Part shown: positions 1-8,552 of the stretch, piece by piece
How the letters are laid out: every line of letters begins with the position of its first letter
Position numbering within the stretch: position 1 is the stretch's first letter
From: Denitratimonas tolerans
GTDB lineage: Bacteria > Pseudomonadota > Gammaproteobacteria > Xanthomonadales > Xanthomonadaceae
Length of the DNA stretch: 64,000 nucleotides
NCBI RefSeq assembly: GCF_037203605.1
Contig: NZ_JBBDHC010000008.1
Span: forward strand, 62,001-126,000
Direction: 5' to 3'
Made by a program: the position numbers and the translations under genes
Notes under the pieces: generated by a model
What the model was told of the DNA's origin: nothing
What the model saw: only the letters and a program-made list of their open reading frames with translations
Databases searched by the model: none

Positions 1-308
1 CCCGGAGTCTTCTGATGGGGCGACCCGGTGCGATCCCGTTCCCTCGCACACCGATGCCGCCATCGCCCGGCGTTTCCCTTGGCCGAAGCAGGACGCAGCA
101 TACGCAAGCGAATGGAAAGCGCAAGCTCTTTCGATGTTGCGCCGCCGCAACGAAAAACCGGAAACCGCCTCACGCTTCCCGCCCGCGAGCGTGATCGTGC
201 ACTCGTTTTCCCGGGATGCGGCCCGCGTCGGCAGGCCCGCATTACCCCCTGCACCGCGCGCCGCGCGACAATGCGTGGTGACATCGCATTGCCCAAGGAG
301 TCACCGCC
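1..308. other. Non-coding start of window
   Basis: No gene is supported here. Reading frames are short and the composition does not look protein-coding. The stretch ends in AAGGAG shortly before the ATG at 309, which is the ribosome binding site of the next gene. I see no convincing -35/-10 pair. Confidence 0.5.
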
Positions 309-1487
309 ATGAAGCACGTCTTCGACCACCTCATCATCGGTGCCGGCATGACCGCCGACGCCGCCGCACACGCGATCCACGAGATCGATCCGGGTGCCTC
401 CATCGGCGTCATTGGCGCGGAGAAACATCCGCCCTACAACCGCCCGCCGCTGAGCAAGGCGCTGTGGAAGGATGCCGGCGAGAACAGTATCTGGCGGCCG
501 ACTGCAGACAGCGGCGCACAGCTTTTCCTCGGCCGCCGCGCGGTGGCGCTGGATGCCGATGCACACACCGTCACCGACGACCGGGGCGACCGCTATGAAT
601 ACGGCAAGCTGCTGCTTGCCACCGGCGGCAGCGCGCGCCGTCCGGCCTTCGAAGGCGACCGCATCCTCGCCTACCGCAGCCTCGACGACTATCACCGCCT
701 GCTGGAACTGGCGGGCAAGAACGCGCGGATCGTGGTGATCGGCGGCGGCTTCATCGGCTCGGAAATTGCCGCGGCGCTCGCCGGCCACGGCTGCCGGGTC
801 ACGATGGTGTTTCCGGAGCCCGTGCTGGGCGCGCGCGCTTATCCGGCGGACCTGTGCCGGTTCATCGAAGCCTATTACCGGGAACACGGCGTCGACGTGC
901 TCGCAGGCCGCAAGGTGACGAACGGCGAGCAGGTCGGCGCGCGGGTGAAGCTCGTGCTCGACGACGGCGGCACGCTGGAGGCCGATGCCGTGGTCGCGGG
1001 CCTCGGGATCATCCCGGAAACCGCGCTGGCCGAGGCCGCCGGCGCGCAGATCGACAACGGCATCGTGGTGGACGAGTGCATGCGCACCACCGTGATCGAC
1101 ATTTTTGCCGCCGGCGACGTGGCCAACTTCCCCAGCCAGACGCTGGGCCGACGCCGCGTGGAGCACGAGGACACCGCCAACTCCACCGGCCGCATCGCCG
1201 GTCTTGCGATGGCCGGCAAGCCCGAACCCTACGCCGAACTGCCGTTCTTCTATTCGGACCTGTTCGACCTGGGCTACGAGGCGGTCGGCACGCTCGATGC
1301 GCGCCTGGAGATGATCGAGGACTGGGTCGAACCCAACCGCGAAGGCGTCATCTACTACCTCGACCAGGGCCGCGTGCGCGGCGTGCTGCTGTGGAATACC
1401 TGGGGCCGGGTCGACGCCGCGCGCGCGCTGATCGCGGACGTCGGCCCGCACTCGGAACAGACCCTGCGCGGGCGCATCCGCGGCTGA
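309..1487 (+). CDS. FAD-dependent pyridine nucleotide-disulfide family reductase (ferredoxin/rubredoxin reductase or AIF-like)
   Basis: A 392-residue cytoplasmic flavoprotein. An N-terminal dinucleotide fold (GAGMTADAAA, about residues 11-20) should bind FAD. A central second fold (GGGFIGSEIAAAL, about 145-157) should bind NAD(P)H. A late FAAGDVANF segment (about 264-272) is the usual second FAD contact. The family passes electrons from NAD(P)H to a ferredoxin, rubredoxin or cytochrome. No redox-active CxxxxC pair is visible, so it is of the ferredoxin-reductase/AIF type rather than glutathione or lipoamide type. No partner ferredoxin is adjacent, so the acceptor is unknown. The start is supported by AAGGAG about 9 bases upstream. 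It stands alone, convergent with the iron permease gene. Confidence 0.85.
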   Translation: MKHVFDHLIIGAGMTADAAAHAIHEIDPGASIGVIGAEKHPPYNRPPLSKALWKDAGENSIWRPTADSGAQLFLGRRAVALDADAHTVTDDRGDRYEYGKLLLATGGSARRPAFEGDRILAYRSLDDYHRLLELAGKNARIVVIGGGFIGSEIAAALAGHGCRVTMVFPEPVLGARAYPADLCRFIEAYYREHGVDVLAGRKVTNGEQVGARVKLVLDDGGTLEADAVVAGLGIIPETALAEAAGAQIDNGIVVDECMRTTVIDIFAAGDVANFPSQTLGRRRVEHEDTANSTGRIAGLAMAGKPEPYAELPFFYSDLFDLGYEAVGTLDARLEMIEDWVEPNREGVIYYLDQGRVRGVLLWNTWGRVDAARALIADVGPHSEQTLRGRIRG

Positions 1488-1571
1488 TTCACCGCGCGCA
1501 GAATGCGCAAGGGCCACCCTCGGGTCGCCCTTGCACCGTTCCTGCGGCTCCTGCCGGCACGGATTTCAGGC

Positions 1572-3512
1572 TCAGTGCGTCTCGACCGCCAGGTGCTGGC
1601 GCGCCTGGACGCGGTTGTAGGCGAAGCCGGCGAGCAGCGCCACCACCATCAGCAGCTGCGCGAGCGCGGATTCCCAGGTCGGATGGATGCCCAGCCAGTC
1701 GATCGAAGGCAGCGGTGCCGGCGACAGGCTGAACCAGCCGGCCTCCTGCAGCGCCGCGACGCCCTTGCCGGTCAGTACCACGGCGAGCACCGCGATCAGG
1801 ATCGAACTGGCCGAGAAGAACGCCCCCAGCGGCAGGCGCCGGCTGGTGCGCAGCATGAGCCAGGCGATCACCGCCAGCACGCCGACCGCGGCAACCATGC
1901 CCGCCACCATCCACGGGTGGTGGCCGTCGGCCCACAGCGCGGCGTAGAACAGGATGGTCTCGAATACCTCGCGATACACCGAGACGAAGGCCAGCACGAA
2001 CAGGAAAAATGCCGAACGCCGCTTCAAGGCCGCGCTCATTTTCACCTTGAGATACTGCTGCCAGCGCCCGCCGATGCTCTTCTGGTGCATCCACAGCCCG
2101 ACGCTGAGCAGCACCACGGCGGCAAAGAGCGCGGCCAGCCCTTCGGTCACCTCGCGGCTCGCTCCGCTGATGGTGATGAAGTAGGTGGCGACAACCCAGG
2201 TGACGCCGCCGGCGACGAGCGCCAGCGTCCAGCCTGCATGCACATGGCGCACCAGTTCCGAACGCCCCGACTTTCGCAGGAAGGCCAACAGCGCGATGAC
2301 CACGAGCAAGGCCTCCAGCCCTTCGCGCAGGAGGATGGTGAAGGAGCCGATGAAGGCGGTGCCCGGACTCGAGCTGCCGGCCTCCAGCACCGACTGCGCT
2401 TCCACCAGCAGCGCATCGGCCGCTGCGGCCAGCGCCGCGGCATCGCCATCGCGCCCCGACAGGGCGCTGCGGTACGCGCCCATGGCCGCTTCGATGCGTC
2501 CGCGCAGGGCGCGATCGCGCGTGTTCAGCCGCGCCTCGTCCGGCTCCACGCCGTCCAGATACGAGGAAAGGGCCAGGTGCCGGGCCTCATCGCTGCGCCC
2601 GGCCTGGTGCGCGGCGAGGCTGGCGGCAAGTTTCGCCCGCGCCAGCGCTAGGCCGGCGGGCGCCTCCAGCACCGCGGCGGGATTCTGCCGCAGCCAGCCC
2701 AGCACGCCGCGCGCGGTGGTCAGGTCGAACGTGGAGGCAAGCTGGCCGGCGCGCGCCTGGGAGAGTTCTTCGAGGCTGCTCACGTGCGCCCGCAGCTGCG
2801 GCTGGTCGCGCCACGCCGCCTTGCCCTGCCCGGCCTGCGGACCATAGGCCAGCGTGCCGACGTAGTAGGCCAGCGCCCAGAGATCCTCGTCGGAAAGCGC
2901 GCCGGAATAGCCCACCATGCCGGTGCCCTCGATGCCCTGCGCCGTCGCCTGATACAGCGACAGCGGGCTGCGCAGATCGGCGCGCGCGGCGTCGGTGAAA
3001 TCGATGGGCGGCGGATCGAGCGCGGCGGCGGCGGGGCCGTCGCCCGCGCCCGAGGCACCGTGGCAGGAGACGCACTGCTGCTGGTACAGCGCCGCGCCCC
3101 GCGCCAGATCCGGGGCGCGTTCGGGTGCCGACGGCACCGGATACGCCGCCAGCAGGTCCGCACCGAGCGCGTGTGCGCGCTGCGCGACTTCCTCGGCGGA
3201 AACCCGGTCGTTGACCGCCCGCATCAGGCCCTGCGCCTGCTCGCGCAGCGCCGCGAGGTGTCCGGCGTCCGGCAGGCGCTCAAGCTGCGCGGCCACCGTG
3301 GCGCTGAACTCCTGCTGCTCGAGGTACTCGGCCTCGTGCACCACGACGCCAGCATTCACCGCCCCGGGATAATCCGTGGCGACATAGTCGAGCAGCTTCC
3401 AGGTCTGCTGAACCACGGTGGTGATGTCGGAAACCGGCCCCTGCGCCCAGGCCATCAGCGGCAGGGCCAGAAGCGCCAGCAGAGCGCATACACGAATGCG
3501 AGTCGTTATCAT
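1572..3512 (-). CDS. Cytochrome c / Ftr1 iron permease fusion
   Basis: A 646-residue membrane protein. A signal peptide (about 1-23) is followed by a periplasmic region with a c-type haem motif CVSCH at 147-151, so the haem domain is on the outside. The C-terminal half is an Ftr1/EfeU-type permease with about seven membrane helices and the two diagnostic acidic motifs: REGLE near residue 396 and REVFE near 514. Ftr1 permeases import Fe(III) coupled to Fe(II) oxidation; in EfeUOB or yeast Fet3-Ftr1 the oxidase is a separate protein. Here the fused cytochrome probably takes the electron released, which is inference. No efeO/efeB is adjacent. No convincing Fur box was found upstream. The last residues (QHLAVETH) are histidine-containing. 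Confidence 0.88.
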   Translation of the reverse strand: MITTRIRVCALLALLALPLMAWAQGPVSDITTVVQQTWKLLDYVATDYPGAVNAGVVVHEAEYLEQQEFSATVAAQLERLPDAGHLAALREQAQGLMRAVNDRVSAEEVAQRAHALGADLLAAYPVPSAPERAPDLARGAALYQQQCVSCHGASGAGDGPAAAALDPPPIDFTDAARADLRSPLSLYQATAQGIEGTGMVGYSGALSDEDLWALAYYVGTLAYGPQAGQGKAAWRDQPQLRAHVSSLEELSQARAGQLASTFDLTTARGVLGWLRQNPAAVLEAPAGLALARAKLAASLAAHQAGRSDEARHLALSSYLDGVEPDEARLNTRDRALRGRIEAAMGAYRSALSGRDGDAAALAAAADALLVEAQSVLEAGSSSPGTAFIGSFTILLREGLEALLVVIALLAFLRKSGRSELVRHVHAGWTLALVAGGVTWVVATYFITISGASREVTEGLAALFAAVVLLSVGLWMHQKSIGGRWQQYLKVKMSAALKRRSAFFLFVLAFVSVYREVFETILFYAALWADGHHPWMVAGMVAAVGVLAVIAWLMLRTSRRLPLGAFFSASSILIAVLAVVLTGKGVAALQEAGWFSLSPAPLPSIDWLGIHPTWESALAQLLMVVALLAGFAYNRVQARQHLAVETH

Positions 3513-3684
3513 CCGCGCATGCTAACACGCGCCCGGATTGTCGCCAATCAGATCGGATTTGGTGCTGATTGGAAGCCGTCCCGTTGGGCTGTCACGGCCC
3601 GATACCAAGGCATCCATCCCCTCGACAGCCATGCACGGCGGACGACCGATTGGCGTTCGCCATCGGGTGTTGCTCGCCGCCGGA

Positions 3685-4578
3685 TCAGCGCTCGCCCAGC
3701 GGGGTCAGCAGGCGAATCCGCGGACGCACGTCATGCCGCATGTACACGCCTCCCTCCGCCAGGACGTCGGGCGACGAGGAATCCGACGGCCCCGACGGGT
3801 CCTCCCACGGAAGTTGGTGCTTCGGACCGGGCACGTAGGTGGTCCACAACAGCGTCGCGGAGCCCGACGATTCGTCGGGACTCTCGCGCAGACGGAATGC
3901 GATGGGCACCATGACCTGCCAATAGGACTCGCCTGCAAGCGGACCTTCGGTGGGCACCCTGAAAGTCCACTCGCGGATCGCCTTGGCCGCGGCCGCGGCC
4001 AGCAGGCCGCGCCACTTTTCCATCACGCGTTCCGTGCCATAGGCATGCAGGTTCACCTGTCGAGTGGCCACGTCTTCGACGCGCCCGTCACGTCCAACCT
4101 TGACTCCCATGTAAGCATCGCCCTCGATGCGGGCGCGCACCGCCCTGTCCGGGTAGCGCGGTACAACCATGTCCAGATAGGCCACGCTGGACAGGTCATC
4201 GGGATCGTATTCGGTAAAAGAAGCGCCTCGGATGGACACCACGTGGCCGCCATCCTCAGCCTGACCGGCAACCAGGCGCAGGCTCATCGGCGCACGCACT
4301 GAAAACGCATGGCCCTCAGCATCACGCGCTGGCTCGAACTGCCAGCGTCGCACGGCATCCTGCACGAACGCTTCCACCCCGGGAGGAATCCGCCCGGCGT
4401 CTTTCAGGACCACGTCCTCGACCTGCCCCTCGGCGGTCACCGCAACGGTGCCGTCTAGCCTCAGGCTGTGTTCGATCGTCTTCTTTACGGCGCGCGCGGT
4501 AGCGGCCGCTTCCGCGCGCGGAACGGACGCGGTAACCAGAGCCAAGGCCAGCAGGAAGGCGAGAAAAATACGATGCAC
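3685..4578 (-). CDS. Secreted protein with two TonB C-terminal-like domains
   Basis: About 297 residues. The GTG at 4578 is preferred because AAAGGA lies 9 bases upstream; an in-frame GTG at 4599 is the alternative. The N-terminus (HRIFLAFLLALALVTASVPRAEA) is a signal peptide or anchor. Two segments resemble the TonB C-terminal fold: one at about 35-105 (DGTVAVTAEGQVEDVVL followed by AVRRWQFEPAR) and one at about 130-215 (GVKVGRDGRVEDVAT followed by AIREWTFRVP). Real TonB has a single such domain after a proline-rich linker, and no linker is present here. It could be a periplasmic energy-transducer-like protein or a stand-alone domain protein of unknown role. It lies downstream of orn on the same strand. 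Confidence 0.6.
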   Translation of the reverse strand: MHRIFLAFLLALALVTASVPRAEAAATARAVKKTIEHSLRLDGTVAVTAEGQVEDVVLKDAGRIPPGVEAFVQDAVRRWQFEPARDAEGHAFSVRAPMSLRLVAGQAEDGGHVVSIRGASFTEYDPDDLSSVAYLDMVVPRYPDRAVRARIEGDAYMGVKVGRDGRVEDVATRQVNLHAYGTERVMEKWRGLLAAAAAKAIREWTFRVPTEGPLAGESYWQVMVPIAFRLRESPDESSGSATLLWTTYVPGPKHQLPWEDPSGPSDSSSPDVLAEGGVYMRHDVRPRIRLLTPLGER

Positions 4579-4637
4579 CAGGCAGATTCCTTTCGTCACG
4601 GGATAACACCGGGCACGCTACACCGCGTTCCACCGGA

Positions 4638-5195
4638 TCACAATCCCGACAGCGCCCCCATATGCCCGCGGTAGTAGCGCAGCTCATCCACCGACTCGCG
4701 GATGTCGGCCAGCGCGGTGTGGGCGGCGTTCTTGGCGACGTTCTGCGCGATCGCCGGGGCCCAGCGTCGCGCCAGCTCCTTGACGGTGGAAACATCGAGG
4801 TTGCGGTAGTGGAAATAGCGCTCCAGCGTCGGCATCTGGCGATGCAGGAAGCGCCGGTCCTGACAGATGCTGTTGCCGCACATGGGCGATTTTCCCGCCG
4901 GCACCCACTGGGCCAGGAAGGCCAGGGTGCGGCGCTCGGCCTCGGCCATGTCCACCTCGGAGGCCAGCACGCGATCCCACAGTCCGCTGGCGCGGTGGGT
5001 GGTCCAGTTCCATTCGTCCATCGCCTCCAGCCGCGCGAGCGGATGGCGGATGGCCAGCTCCGGCCCTTCGGCAAGCAGGTTGAGCCGCGAGTCGGTGACG
5101 AGGGTGGCGATCTCGATGATGCTGTCGTTGGCCGGGTCCAGACCGGTCATCTCCAGGTCGATCCAGATCAGGTTGTCGTCGTGGCAGGTGGGCAT
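4638..5195 (-). CDS. orn: Oligoribonuclease
   Basis: 185 residues (E. coli Orn is 181). A DEDDh 3'-5' exonuclease that degrades 2-5 nt RNA and pGpG in the cytoplasm, so it also closes c-di-GMP breakdown. The first exonuclease motif is near the N-terminus (WIDLEMTGLD); the third is near the C-terminus (HTALADIRESVDEL). The start at 5195 is chosen because GAGGAA sits 7 bases upstream and the protein then begins at the family position; the frame stays open further upstream without conservation. It follows tadA by 43 bases and is probably co-transcribed with it. Confidence 0.95.
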   Translation of the reverse strand: MPTCHDDNLIWIDLEMTGLDPANDSIIEIATLVTDSRLNLLAEGPELAIRHPLARLEAMDEWNWTTHRASGLWDRVLASEVDMAEAERRTLAFLAQWVPAGKSPMCGNSICQDRRFLHRQMPTLERYFHYRNLDVSTVKELARRWAPAIAQNVAKNAAHTALADIRESVDELRYYRGHMGALSGL

Positions 5196-5238
5196 CGTGC
5201 GGTTCCTCGGGAGCACTGCCGCGATCATACCCGCACGC

Positions 5239-5748
5239 TCAGCGATTCCGGGCTTCGCGCCGGGCGCGGAACCACTCGGAAAGCCGCGCACCGGCGTCTT
5301 CCGCCAGCACGCCGCCGTCCACGATCACGCGGTGGTTGTGGCGCGGATCGCGCAGCAAGTCGAACACGCTGCCGCAGGCACCCGCCTTGGGGTTGGCGGC
5401 GCCGTACACCAGCCTTGCGATGCGCGCGTGCACCAGCGCCATCGCGCACATCGCGCAGGGTTCCAGAGTGACGTAGAGCGTGCAGCCGTCGAGCCGATAG
5501 TTGCCCAGGCGCTGCCCGGCCTCGCGCAGCGCGACGATCTCGGCGTGCGCGGTCGGATCGCGGCAGGCAATGACGCGATTGGTGCCCGTGGCGAGCAGGC
5601 GGCCATCAGCGGACACCAGCAGCGCGCCGACCGGCACTTCGTCGCCCGCGCCCGCCGCCTGATCCGCCAGCTCCAGCGCGAGCCGCATCCAGGCGCTGTC
5701 GCCGCGCGGCCTGCGGCCCGCGTCCGCATTGATGGCGTCGATGTCCAC
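5239..5748 (-). CDS. tadA: tRNA-specific adenosine deaminase
   Basis: 169 residues. It deaminates A34 to inosine in tRNA-Arg(ACG) so that one tRNA reads CGU, CGC and CGA. The zinc site is clear: HAEIV (histidine ligand and proton-shuttling glutamate) and PCAMC (two cysteine ligands). The likely start is GTG at 5748 with AGGA upstream; an internal ATG at 5688 is possible. It starts 18 bases after galU. Its expected substrate, tRNA-Arg(ACG), is encoded at 18689 in this same window. Confidence 0.94.
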   Translation of the reverse strand: MDIDAINADAGRRPRGDSAWMRLALELADQAAGAGDEVPVGALLVSADGRLLATGTNRVIACRDPTAHAEIVALREAGQRLGNYRLDGCTLYVTLEPCAMCAMALVHARIARLVYGAANPKAGACGSVFDLLRDPRHNHRVIVDGGVLAEDAGARLSEWFRARREARNR

Positions 5749-5766
5749 GCGCGTCCTGCCCGCGGC

Positions 5767-6660
5767 TCAGCCGTCCAGCGCGGCGCGCATGTAGCGCCGC
5801 GCGTCTTCGGCCAGATCATCGTGTTCCAGCGCGAACTGGATGGTCGCCTCGACCAGGCCGATGCGGCTGCCGCAGTCGAAGCGACGGCCTTCGAAGCGGC
5901 AGGCCAACACGGGATGCTCGGCGAGCAGCGCGGCGATGCCGTCGGTGAGCTGGATTTCCCCGCCGCTGCCGGCAGGCACGCGCTCGAGGCAGTCGAACAC
6001 CTGCGGCGGCAGCACGTAGCGTCCCACCACGGCCAGCGTGCTCGGCGCCTCCTCGGGGCGCGGCTTTTCCACGATCGCATCGATACGCCCGGAGCGACCG
6101 GAAAAGTGCGGTGCCGCGACGATGCCGTAGCTGCCGGTCTGCTCACGCGGCACGTCCTGCACCGCGACCACGCCGGCACCCTCCGCCCGCGCCAGCGCCA
6201 GCATCTGCGCCAGCGCGCCGGGGCCTTTCGACCAGATCAGGTCATCGGGCAGCAGCACCGCGAAGGGCTCGTCGCGCACCACGGGCTGTGCGCACAGCAC
6301 CGCATGGCCCAGTCCCAGCGCCTGCGGCTGGGTCACGAACACGGCGCGAACGTGCGAGGGCAGCACGTTGCGCACCAGCTCCAGCAGGTCGTCCTTGCCG
6401 CCTTTCTCCAGGCGATGCTCCAGCTCGTAGGCAGTGTCGAAATAATCCGCCACGGCGTGCTTGTAGCGGTTGGTGACGAAAACGAGGGTGTCGCAGCCGG
6501 CCGCGACAGCCTCGTCCACCGCGTACTGGATCAGCGGCCGGTCGACCACCGGCAGCATTTCCTTGGGAACGGTCTTGGTGGCCGGCAGAAACCGGGTGCC
6601 CAGGCCCGCGACCGGGAACACCGCCTTGCGCACGCGCGAAAAGTCCACTGCGCCCATCAT
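5767..6660 (-). CDS. galU: UTP-glucose-1-phosphate uridylyltransferase
   Basis: 297 residues. It makes UDP-glucose from UTP and glucose 1-phosphate for LPS core, exopolysaccharide and UDP-glucuronate synthesis. The N-terminal nucleotide-binding loop VAGLGTRFLPATK (about 18-30) and the KEMLPVVD segment just after it are typical of GalU/RfbA-type transferases. The length is normal. Its ATG overlaps the stop of the upstream dehydratase gene by four bases (ATGA), so it is translationally coupled to the surface-polysaccharide genes. Confidence 0.95.
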   Translation of the reverse strand: MMGAVDFSRVRKAVFPVAGLGTRFLPATKTVPKEMLPVVDRPLIQYAVDEAVAAGCDTLVFVTNRYKHAVADYFDTAYELEHRLEKGGKDDLLELVRNVLPSHVRAVFVTQPQALGLGHAVLCAQPVVRDEPFAVLLPDDLIWSKGPGALAQMLALARAEGAGVVAVQDVPREQTGSYGIVAAPHFSGRSGRIDAIVEKPRPEEAPSTLAVVGRYVLPPQVFDCLERVPAGSGGEIQLTDGIAALLAEHPVLACRFEGRRFDCGSRIGLVEATIQFALEHDDLAEDARRYMRAALDG

Positions 6661-8552
6661 GCCGCGCCCGCGCCTTTGGCCCGGTGGCCGATCGCCACCA
6701 CCTGTGCCGCCGGCTCGCGGGTGTACTCGGGCACGAGCTGGCGCAGCAGGGCTTCGAGTGCACCCTGGTCATAGCGCAACACGGCCTGGCGGGCCTGGTG
6801 CAGCGCCTGGTCCAGCGACACCCCGGGAAGATCGCGCGGCTGGGCCAGCATGATCTTGGCGTGCGCGGTGGGGTGATAGCTTTCCTGCGGGTGGAACAGT
6901 TCCTCGAACAGCTTTTCGCCCGGGCGCAGGCCGGTGTAGACGATGGAAATGTCGCGCTCGGGCTGCTTGCCGGCGAGACGGATCATCTGCTCGGCGAGGT
7001 AGGCGATGCGCACCGGCTCGCCCATGTCGAGCGCGAAGATCTCGCCGCCGTCGCCCAGGGTCGCGGCCTGCAGGATGAGCTGGCAGGCCTCGGGAATGGT
7101 CATGAAGTAGCGCGTGACTTCCGGGTGGGTCACCGTGACGGGGCCGCCGCGCTGGATCTGTTCGCGGAACAGCGGCACCACGCTGCCGGCGGAATCGAGC
7201 ACGTTGCCGAATCGCACCGTGATGAAGCGCATCAGGTTGTCGCGCGCCAGCGCCTGGCAGACCATTTCGGCGACGCGCTTGCTCGCGCCCATGACGTTGG
7301 TCGGGTTGACCGCCTTGTCGCTGGAAATCAGCACGAAACTCTCGACCTGGTGCCGGATCGCGGCCAGCGCCAGGGTCTGGGTCGACAGGATGTTGTTGCG
7401 GAAGGCCTCGCGCGACTGCTCTTCCAGCATCGGCACGTGCTTGTAGGCCGCGGCGTGGAAGACGGTGTGCGGGCGCGACAGCGCCAGCGCGTGCTCGGCC
7501 ACGGCCGGATCGCCGCAGTCGCCCAGCACCACGGTGAGAATCAGCTCGGGGAATTCGGCGCGCAGCTCCTGCTCGATGCGGTAGAGGTTGTACTCGGACA
7601 GCTCGACCACGCACAGCGATTCCACGCCCAGCCGCGCCACCTGCCGGCACAGTTCCGAACCGATCGAGCCGCCGCCGCCGGAGATCAGCGCGCGCCGCCC
7701 GGTGAGGCCGGTACGGATCGCGGTCCAGTCGAGCGAGACGGGATCGCGCCCCAGGAGGTCGTCGATCGCCACTTCCTTGAGCTGGTTGAAGGCCGAACGC
7801 CCTTCGATCACGTCCTTGAGCCGGGGCACGGTGCGGAACGGCAGCCGGGTGGCCTCGCACAGCCCGACCACCCGCTGCATCTGCTGGTTGTTGATGCTGG
7901 GCATGGCGATCAGCAGCATCTCCGCGGCCACTTCACGCGAGATTTCCTGCAGGCGATCCAGCCCGCCCAGCACCGGCACGCCCTGGATGCGCCCGCCGCG
8001 CAGGGTGCGGTTGTCGTCCAGGATGCCGACCGGGCGCAGCAGGTTCTCGCGCCGCAGCTCGCGGATCAGCGACTCGCCCGCACTGCCGCCGCCCAGCACC
8101 AGCACGCGCCGCGGCGGCACGCGCGAGTCGGCACCGTAGCGGCTGTCCTTCCAGCGCCGATAGGCCAGGCGCGGCGAGGCCAGCAGCAGCATGAGCAGGA
8201 TGGGATAGATGATCAGCACGCCGCGCGGCACGCCGTCGAGGCGATTGACCAGAAACACCGCGAGCGCGATGAACAGCGCGCCGAGGGCGGCGGCACGGGC
8301 GATGTTCCAGATGTCGGGCATGCTCGCGAAGCGCCACAGGCCGCGGTACAGGCCCGTCCACCACAGCACCAGCGCCTGCGCGCCGAGCACCACGGGAAGC
8401 TCGGGCGCGAACACCGGCACCGGCTCGGCATCGGGCACGAAGGCAAAGCGCAGCACGTTGGCCACGTACCAGGCCAGCCACACCATGACCAGGTCGTGCA
8501 GGACCACGGCCAGGCGCGGGTGGATGCCGCCAATCAGCGATTTGTAGGTCAT
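6657..8552 (-). CDS. Membrane-anchored nucleotide-sugar 4,6-dehydratase (WbpM/CapD/FlaA1-like)
   Basis: 631 residues. The N-terminal quarter has four predicted membrane helices, then a CoA-binding-like Rossmann segment (VLVLGGGSAGESLIREL), then the catalytic SDR domain beginning GGGGSIGSELCRQ at about residue 295. The active-site region is SSDKAVNPTNVMGASKR, with the Met-x-x-x-Lys form seen in WbpM-type UDP-GlcNAc 4,6-dehydratases instead of Tyr-x-x-x-Lys. The family makes UDP-4-keto-6-deoxy sugars for O-antigen or capsule. The start is set by a four-base ATGA overlap with the upstream transferase. In Pseudomonas aeruginosa wbpM closes the O-antigen locus that begins at ihfB; here it sits only four genes from ihfB. 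Confidence 0.9.
   Translation of the reverse strand: MTYKSLIGGIHPRLAVVLHDLVMVWLAWYVANVLRFAFVPDAEPVPVFAPELPVVLGAQALVLWWTGLYRGLWRFASMPDIWNIARAAALGALFIALAVFLVNRLDGVPRGVLIIYPILLMLLLASPRLAYRRWKDSRYGADSRVPPRRVLVLGGGSAGESLIRELRRENLLRPVGILDDNRTLRGGRIQGVPVLGGLDRLQEISREVAAEMLLIAMPSINNQQMQRVVGLCEATRLPFRTVPRLKDVIEGRSAFNQLKEVAIDDLLGRDPVSLDWTAIRTGLTGRRALISGGGGSIGSELCRQVARLGVESLCVVELSEYNLYRIEQELRAEFPELILTVVLGDCGDPAVAEHALALSRPHTVFHAAAYKHVPMLEEQSREAFRNNILSTQTLALAAIRHQVESFVLISSDKAVNPTNVMGASKRVAEMVCQALARDNLMRFITVRFGNVLDSAGSVVPLFREQIQRGGPVTVTHPEVTRYFMTIPEACQLILQAATLGDGGEIFALDMGEPVRIAYLAEQMIRLAGKQPERDISIVYTGLRPGEKLFEELFHPQESYHPTAHAKIMLAQPRDLPGVSLDQALHQARQAVLRYDQGALEALLRQLVPEYTREPAAQVVAIGHRAKGAGAA

Noticed and set aside
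3474..3540. Fur box upstream of the iron permease
   Set aside because: The best 19-base match around the start codon agrees at only about nine positions, not better than chance.
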